Shown one piece after another: positions 37,424 through 40,265 of a stretch of DNA of 40,265 nucleotides. How positions within the stretch are numbered: position 1 is the first letter of the stretch; each line of letters opens with the position of its first letter. Source of the stretch: Marinobacterium sp. (lineage in GTDB: Bacteria; Pseudomonadota; Gammaproteobacteria; Pseudomonadales; Balneatricaceae); the NCBI GenBank assembly GCA_025800125.1, contig JAOXSF010000057.1, forward strand, positions 1-40,265, written 5' to 3'. The notes beneath the pieces are model-generated. The model was given only the letters and a program-made list of their open reading frames with translations. It was not told where the DNA came from and searched no databases. A program made the translations under genes and the position numbers.

Positions 37424-37858
37424 ATGGTAATTCAATACCCGGCTATCGTGTCGGAAGGGCCTGACGGCTGCACCGCCAGCTTCCCGGACTTCGACTGGTA
37501 CGCAGTAGGCCCTGTTCCGGTAGCAAATCTGGCGGCCAGTCTGAGTCAGGCACTGGACGGTCTGATCAGCGATGTACTGGCCAGCAAAGGGGCGTTGCCG
37601 CCCCCTTGCGCCGAAGCGCAGCCCGGCACGGTGGCAGTGCCCCCCAGTGGCGCTATCGCAATAAAAGCAGCGCTGTACCTGATAAAGGCAGACCAAGGCG
37701 TAAAGAACAGCGAGCTGGCACGGAACATTGGCAAAAGCGAAGGAGTGGTACGGCAGCTGTTGAGCCCGGCAACGCCCAGCAAAATACAGAGCGTAGAGGA
37801 TGCGCTGGCTACCATGGGTAAGCGCCTGGTAGTTAGCGTGACTGATACCGAAGGTTAA
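37424..37858 (+). CDS. hicB: HicB-family antitoxin (no HicA partner)
   Basis: The 144-residue product has the HicB fold. An RNase-H-like N-terminal half has YPAIVSEGPDGCTASFPDFDW and an 'LSQALDGLISDVL' helix. The C-terminal DNA-binding domain has SGAIAIKAALYLIKADQGVKNSELARNIGKSEGVVRQLL followed by ALATMGKRLVV, the usual end of long HicB proteins. HicB normally neutralises the HicA mRNase encoded next to it. The two upstream frames are too short and are membrane peptides, and downstream is a truncated gene, so HicA is missing. Phage HicB orphans often act as regulators. Confidence 0.8.
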   Translation: MVIQYPAIVSEGPDGCTASFPDFDWYAVGPVPVANLAASLSQALDGLISDVLASKGALPPPCAEAQPGTVAVPPSGAIAIKAALYLIKADQGVKNSELARNIGKSEGVVRQLLSPATPSKIQSVEDALATMGKRLVVSVTDTEG

Positions 37859-37906
37859 CAGGGAAAATCACGCCTCAAATCCGGGGCAACGAGGAGAAAA
37901 GGGATT

Positions 37907-38092
37907 ATGAAAACGATCACATTCACCGAACGCGAAATCGTCACCTTGGCACGACTCCATCAACCGGCCATCGAAGCCGGGGCTGAACTGGGGCTGTTTC
38001 TCGTCGATGAGAAACTGCAGGTCGAGCCCCTGCGCCAGCCGCCAGTGGGAGGTCACCTGATAACAGATGATCTGCTGGAAGGCGTATGGAAT
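37907..38092 (+). pseudogene. Gene truncated at 3' by IS relic
   Basis: ATG 37907 follows GAGGAG, and about 62 codons are native (MKTITFTEREIVTLARLHQPAI, GLFLVDEKLQVEPL, GGHLITDDLLEGVWNV). After 38092 the frame runs into the IS right end until a stop at 38210-38212. The original C-terminus is missing and does not reappear after the relic. The family is unknown. It was intact before insertion, so it records the insertion site of the element. Confidence 0.6.
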
Positions 38093-38312
38093 GTGACTGC
38101 TCCCCGCCCTGACGGGCGAGGCTTCCAACTTCTCAGGCTGCTGCCAGTTCGTGACCGGACTTACGCAAGCCTCCATTGGCAGGAACCGACAGTCCTTCGG
38201 CCCGTAGCTTAATAATCCCCTGCTGACGGATATTGATCGCGGCATTGGTGTCGCGATCCAGTTCCACATGACAAGCAGGGCAGGTCCAGTGCCGCACTGA
38301 CAGGGGTAACGT
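38093..38312 (-). mobile_element. IS200/IS605-family relic (tnpB 3' part and right end)
   Basis: On the minus strand, 38312-38093 match the last part of tnpB and the right-end hairpin of the 22.5 kb element, up to AGTCAC at the edge. No left end or 5' tnpB remains. Position 38312 is where similarity starts abruptly. Beyond it, 38313-38480 holds no gene I can support and joins the lambda-type portal gene. Confidence 0.8.
38133..38312 (-). pseudogene. tnpB C-terminal fragment
   Basis: The 59 codons to TGA 38133-38135 align nearly residue for residue with TnpB positions 332-389: LPLSVRHW, CPACH, DRDTNAAINIRQQG and LRAEGLSVPANGGLRKSG. The zinc-finger second half and RuvC III are kept, and everything before is lost, so it cannot be a nuclease. 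A longer frame from 38372 includes unrelated sequence. Its conservation may be due to recent origin rather than function, though the omega RNA scaffold it encodes is still present. Confidence 0.8.
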
Positions 38313-38480
38313 ATCGACTACATCTACGTAAAAAATCAAGTTTATTTTAAGGGAGTATCTTAAAAAATACACCTGCGCGCACAGACAAAACCCTCACCTC
38401 TTCCAGAAAAGCAAAAGCCATCCGAGAGAGGCTTATCCAAACAGAAACGGTGTGGTTCGCGACATGCCTGCCGCTTTTAT

Positions 38481-40088
38481 TTACCCCACACCTTTCAACC
38501 CCTTCAACACCCACAATGGCGGTGGCAAGCCTTTCTCTTTGCGCTCTTCGATCTCGCGTACCTGCTGATCGAACAGTTCGAGGTAGTCTTTACCCATCAA
38601 CGCGGCTTCGTCTTCGTAGCTGCTAAGGCCTTTTTCCAGCCGAAGCACGGCTTCTTTAACTTCTTTGAGGCCGTCAATGGCGAGGCGTCCGGTGCCGATC
38701 CATGTGCAGCGGGTCCAGGCGCTGGTTGCCTGGTAGAAGTCGCGCTTCGCCCCACGGGGTAAAGTGACCAGGCCACGGAACAGCAGTTCTTCCAGTACCA
38801 GCCGGAAGATCATGCTGGCTTTACGTTCAGCAATGATTTTGCGGCGACCAAGGAAGTAGCGCCAGTTTTCACCCAGGCTGGCACGGGCTGCGCTGTAGCT
38901 GAGGCCTGCCCAGTTTTTACTGAGCGTTTCATAGGGCAGGTTCAGCCCGGCAGCCAGCCAGCGCAAGACGCTGGATTCAAGGTCTACATAGCCGTTATCG
39001 ACATTGCCAGATGTTTGCAGGTTCAGTCGTTCACCGCTGTACAGGTGCGGAATGCGCACCCCGCCCAGTTTGAGATCCAGCCCCTGATGATATTCAGCCA
39101 TGGCAGCCATGTGACCCTGTATAGCTTTGTTGTCCAGATCACCACCGATCAGTGCCAGTGCGGCATCCGGGCCAAGGTCGGTTTCAATGGTGGCAGCGTA
39201 CATGGCATTTACCAGGGCGTTCTGCAATTTGGTGTGCTGCATTTTTGGCAGCATCTGCATCTGTTCCAGCACCGCCAGAAACTGGTTGGCACCACGGGTC
39301 TGGCCGTCTTCGGTGGGCTCGAAGAAGTGCATAAACTTGGGCCGACCAAAGCGGGTTTCACGGCCGATAAAACGCCAGCTGCTGCCAAGGCCGTTGCCCA
39401 GACCATAGGCCAGGTTGTTCTGGCTGCGTACATGGTAGCCGACGGCGGCACCGTATCTGTCCATCACCACACCGCCGCGCAGGGTGGCGCTGTCGGTTGT
39501 GCCGTGTGGGTTACAGACGCGCTTGGGTGATACCGATTTGATGGCGGTGGCGATCAGTGAGCTTCTATCCGGTATCCATTCAGCAGTACACATATCTTCA
39601 CCGAGGCGGGTGTGCATGGCGACACCTTCGCGGATCATCATGGTGAAGGTTCTTTTGCGTTCGGCATCAAGGTAACAGCTGGTCTGATCTTCTGCGATTT
39701 CCAGCCATGCGGTTTCAACTTCACGGGCAAAAGCACGGGCATTTTCTTTGCTGATGCCCAGTGCAAGGTGGTCAGGTTTGTAGCTGAGGCGGAACCGTTC
39801 GCCCACGATGTTATCAACGTGCAGCTGTACGCCGTTGCTGGCAAAGGCGTTGTTCCTGACCACATCTTCGGCACGGGCATTGCCCAGATCAAGGTTTGGC
39901 AGCAGGGCAGCATCTGCGGTTTTCAGACCCGGACGCCAGCCGTGTAACTGACCTTCAAAGCCTGCCCCTGCCCCCTGGTAGTTCATCTGCTGCCGGGCCG
40001 GGTAGCCATTGGGGGCGACGAGAACTTTAGTGGGAGTCAGCCCTGCTTCATACCAGTTACCATCAGGCCCCTCAAAATACGTTGCCAT
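38481..40088 (-). CDS. Lambda gpB-like phage portal protein
   Basis: The 535-residue length equals the lambda gpB class. Typical features are VRNNAFASNGVQLHVDNIVGERFRL, EVETAWLEIAEDQTSCYLDAERKRTF, DMCTAEWIPDRS, the 'GVVMDRYGAAVGYHV' strand pair, and the C-terminal NWAGLSYSAARASLGENWRYFLGRRK with EELLFRGLVTLP. The upstream (right-hand) gene is gpW-like, as in lambda W-B. Portal rings form the packaging vertex. The following gene expected in lambda-like modules (protease C) is absent: the IS relic and unrelated DNA lie downstream. This portal is not related in sequence to that at 23.9 kb. Confidence 0.88.
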   Translation of the reverse strand: MATYFEGPDGNWYEAGLTPTKVLVAPNGYPARQQMNYQGAGAGFEGQLHGWRPGLKTADAALLPNLDLGNARAEDVVRNNAFASNGVQLHVDNIVGERFRLSYKPDHLALGISKENARAFAREVETAWLEIAEDQTSCYLDAERKRTFTMMIREGVAMHTRLGEDMCTAEWIPDRSSLIATAIKSVSPKRVCNPHGTTDSATLRGGVVMDRYGAAVGYHVRSQNNLAYGLGNGLGSSWRFIGRETRFGRPKFMHFFEPTEDGQTRGANQFLAVLEQMQMLPKMQHTKLQNALVNAMYAATIETDLGPDAALALIGGDLDNKAIQGHMAAMAEYHQGLDLKLGGVRIPHLYSGERLNLQTSGNVDNGYVDLESSVLRWLAAGLNLPYETLSKNWAGLSYSAARASLGENWRYFLGRRKIIAERKASMIFRLVLEELLFRGLVTLPRGAKRDFYQATSAWTRCTWIGTGRLAIDGLKEVKEAVLRLEKGLSSYEDEAALMGKDYLELFDQQVREIEERKEKGLPPPLWVLKGLKGVG

Positions 40089-40092
40089 AACA

Positions 40093-40265
40093 TTACCCTA
40101 CTCTGAATGCCCTGCGCCCTGCGCTGCGGGGATTTAGTTTTGCTTCAAGTTCACCAATGTAGCTTTGCAGCTGACTGCGATCAGCAGGGCGAAAGTCAAC
40201 CTTGCGCCCATCGCGCTGGATGCTGACAACACCCTGGCCAATATTGAGCTGGTGCAGTGCCTGGC
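40093..40265 (-). CDS. Lambda gpW-like head-tail joining protein, 5' end outside window
   Basis: Fifty-six codons are visible, ending at TAA 40093-40095, 4 nt before the portal ATG. The pattern QALHQLNIGQGVVSIQRDGRKVDF, RSQLQSYIGELEAKL, then a basic end matches lambda gpW, a 68-residue protein that fills the head after packaging and allows tail joining. The W-B gene order supports it. The start lies beyond the right edge. Confidence 0.8.
   Translation of the reverse strand, partial: QALHQLNIGQGVVSIQRDGRKVDFRPADRSQLQSYIGELEAKLNPRSAGRRAFRVG

Noticed and set aside
1-40265. CRISPR array
   Set aside because: Repeats seen are in-gene duplications or dispersed leader copies. No regularly spaced short repeats occur.

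Overview
The window is a mosaic of phage DNA from a proteobacterial, probably gammaproteobacterial, genome. This rests on strong Shine-Dalgarno sites, moderately GC-rich codon use, and phage families typical of that group; I cannot name a species. Most of it (about 0.7-35.8 kb) belongs to a contractile-tailed phage or prophage. The right end (38.5-40.3 kb, minus strand) is the start of a different, lambda-type head module (lambda gpB-like portal and gpW). I saw no tRNA, rRNA, CRISPR array, integrase or terminase.

Layout. 1-0.6 kb: end of an IS200/IS605-family element (3' end of tnpA plus terminal hairpins) and a gene fragment it truncated. 0.7-10.1 kb, minus: a tail operon, read right to left as a gp26-like chaperone with a probable frameshifted extension, a tape-measure-like protein, gp25-like, J-like and I-like baseplate proteins, then two small fibre-like proteins. 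10.2-12.6 kb, minus: antirepressor 1 with its leader RNA and three small genes. 12.8-19.3 kb, plus: a roughly 2030-residue DarB-like methyltransferase-helicase and a partner gene. 19.4-21.3 kb, minus: antirepressor 2 and a decayed antirepressor locus. 21.3-22.5 kb, minus: two small genes and an exonuclease fragment. 22.5-23.9 kb: a tnpB-only IS605-type element. 23.9-35.8 kb, plus: portal, protease/scaffold, antirepressor 3 cassette, endolysin (minus), capsid, sheath, tube and other tail genes. 35.9-38.1 kb: small accessory genes including a winged-helix regulator and an orphan HicB. 38.1-38.3 kb: a relic of the same IS.

The most interesting system is a family of four antirepressor control loci (about 11.3, 20.6, 21.2 and 26.8 kb). 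Each encodes a small structured RNA resembling the C4 antisense RNA of phages P1/P7: a conserved hairpin, a closing stem that covaries between copies, and an intrinsic terminator, placed just upstream of an antirepressor gene. A 9-nt specificity word in each RNA is repeated exactly about 40 nt upstream of the antirepressor start, and a complementary word lies between the two. The words differ between loci (GATTGGTAC, GATTAGCAG, GATTGAGAC), and within each locus all the words match one another. Two loci share a word, and one of those has lost its antirepressor, so it may silence the other in trans. The antirepressors are domain shuffles of Rha, ORF6N and divergent ORF6N-like domains. Together this looks like a multi-channel RNA-controlled immunity or induction switch.
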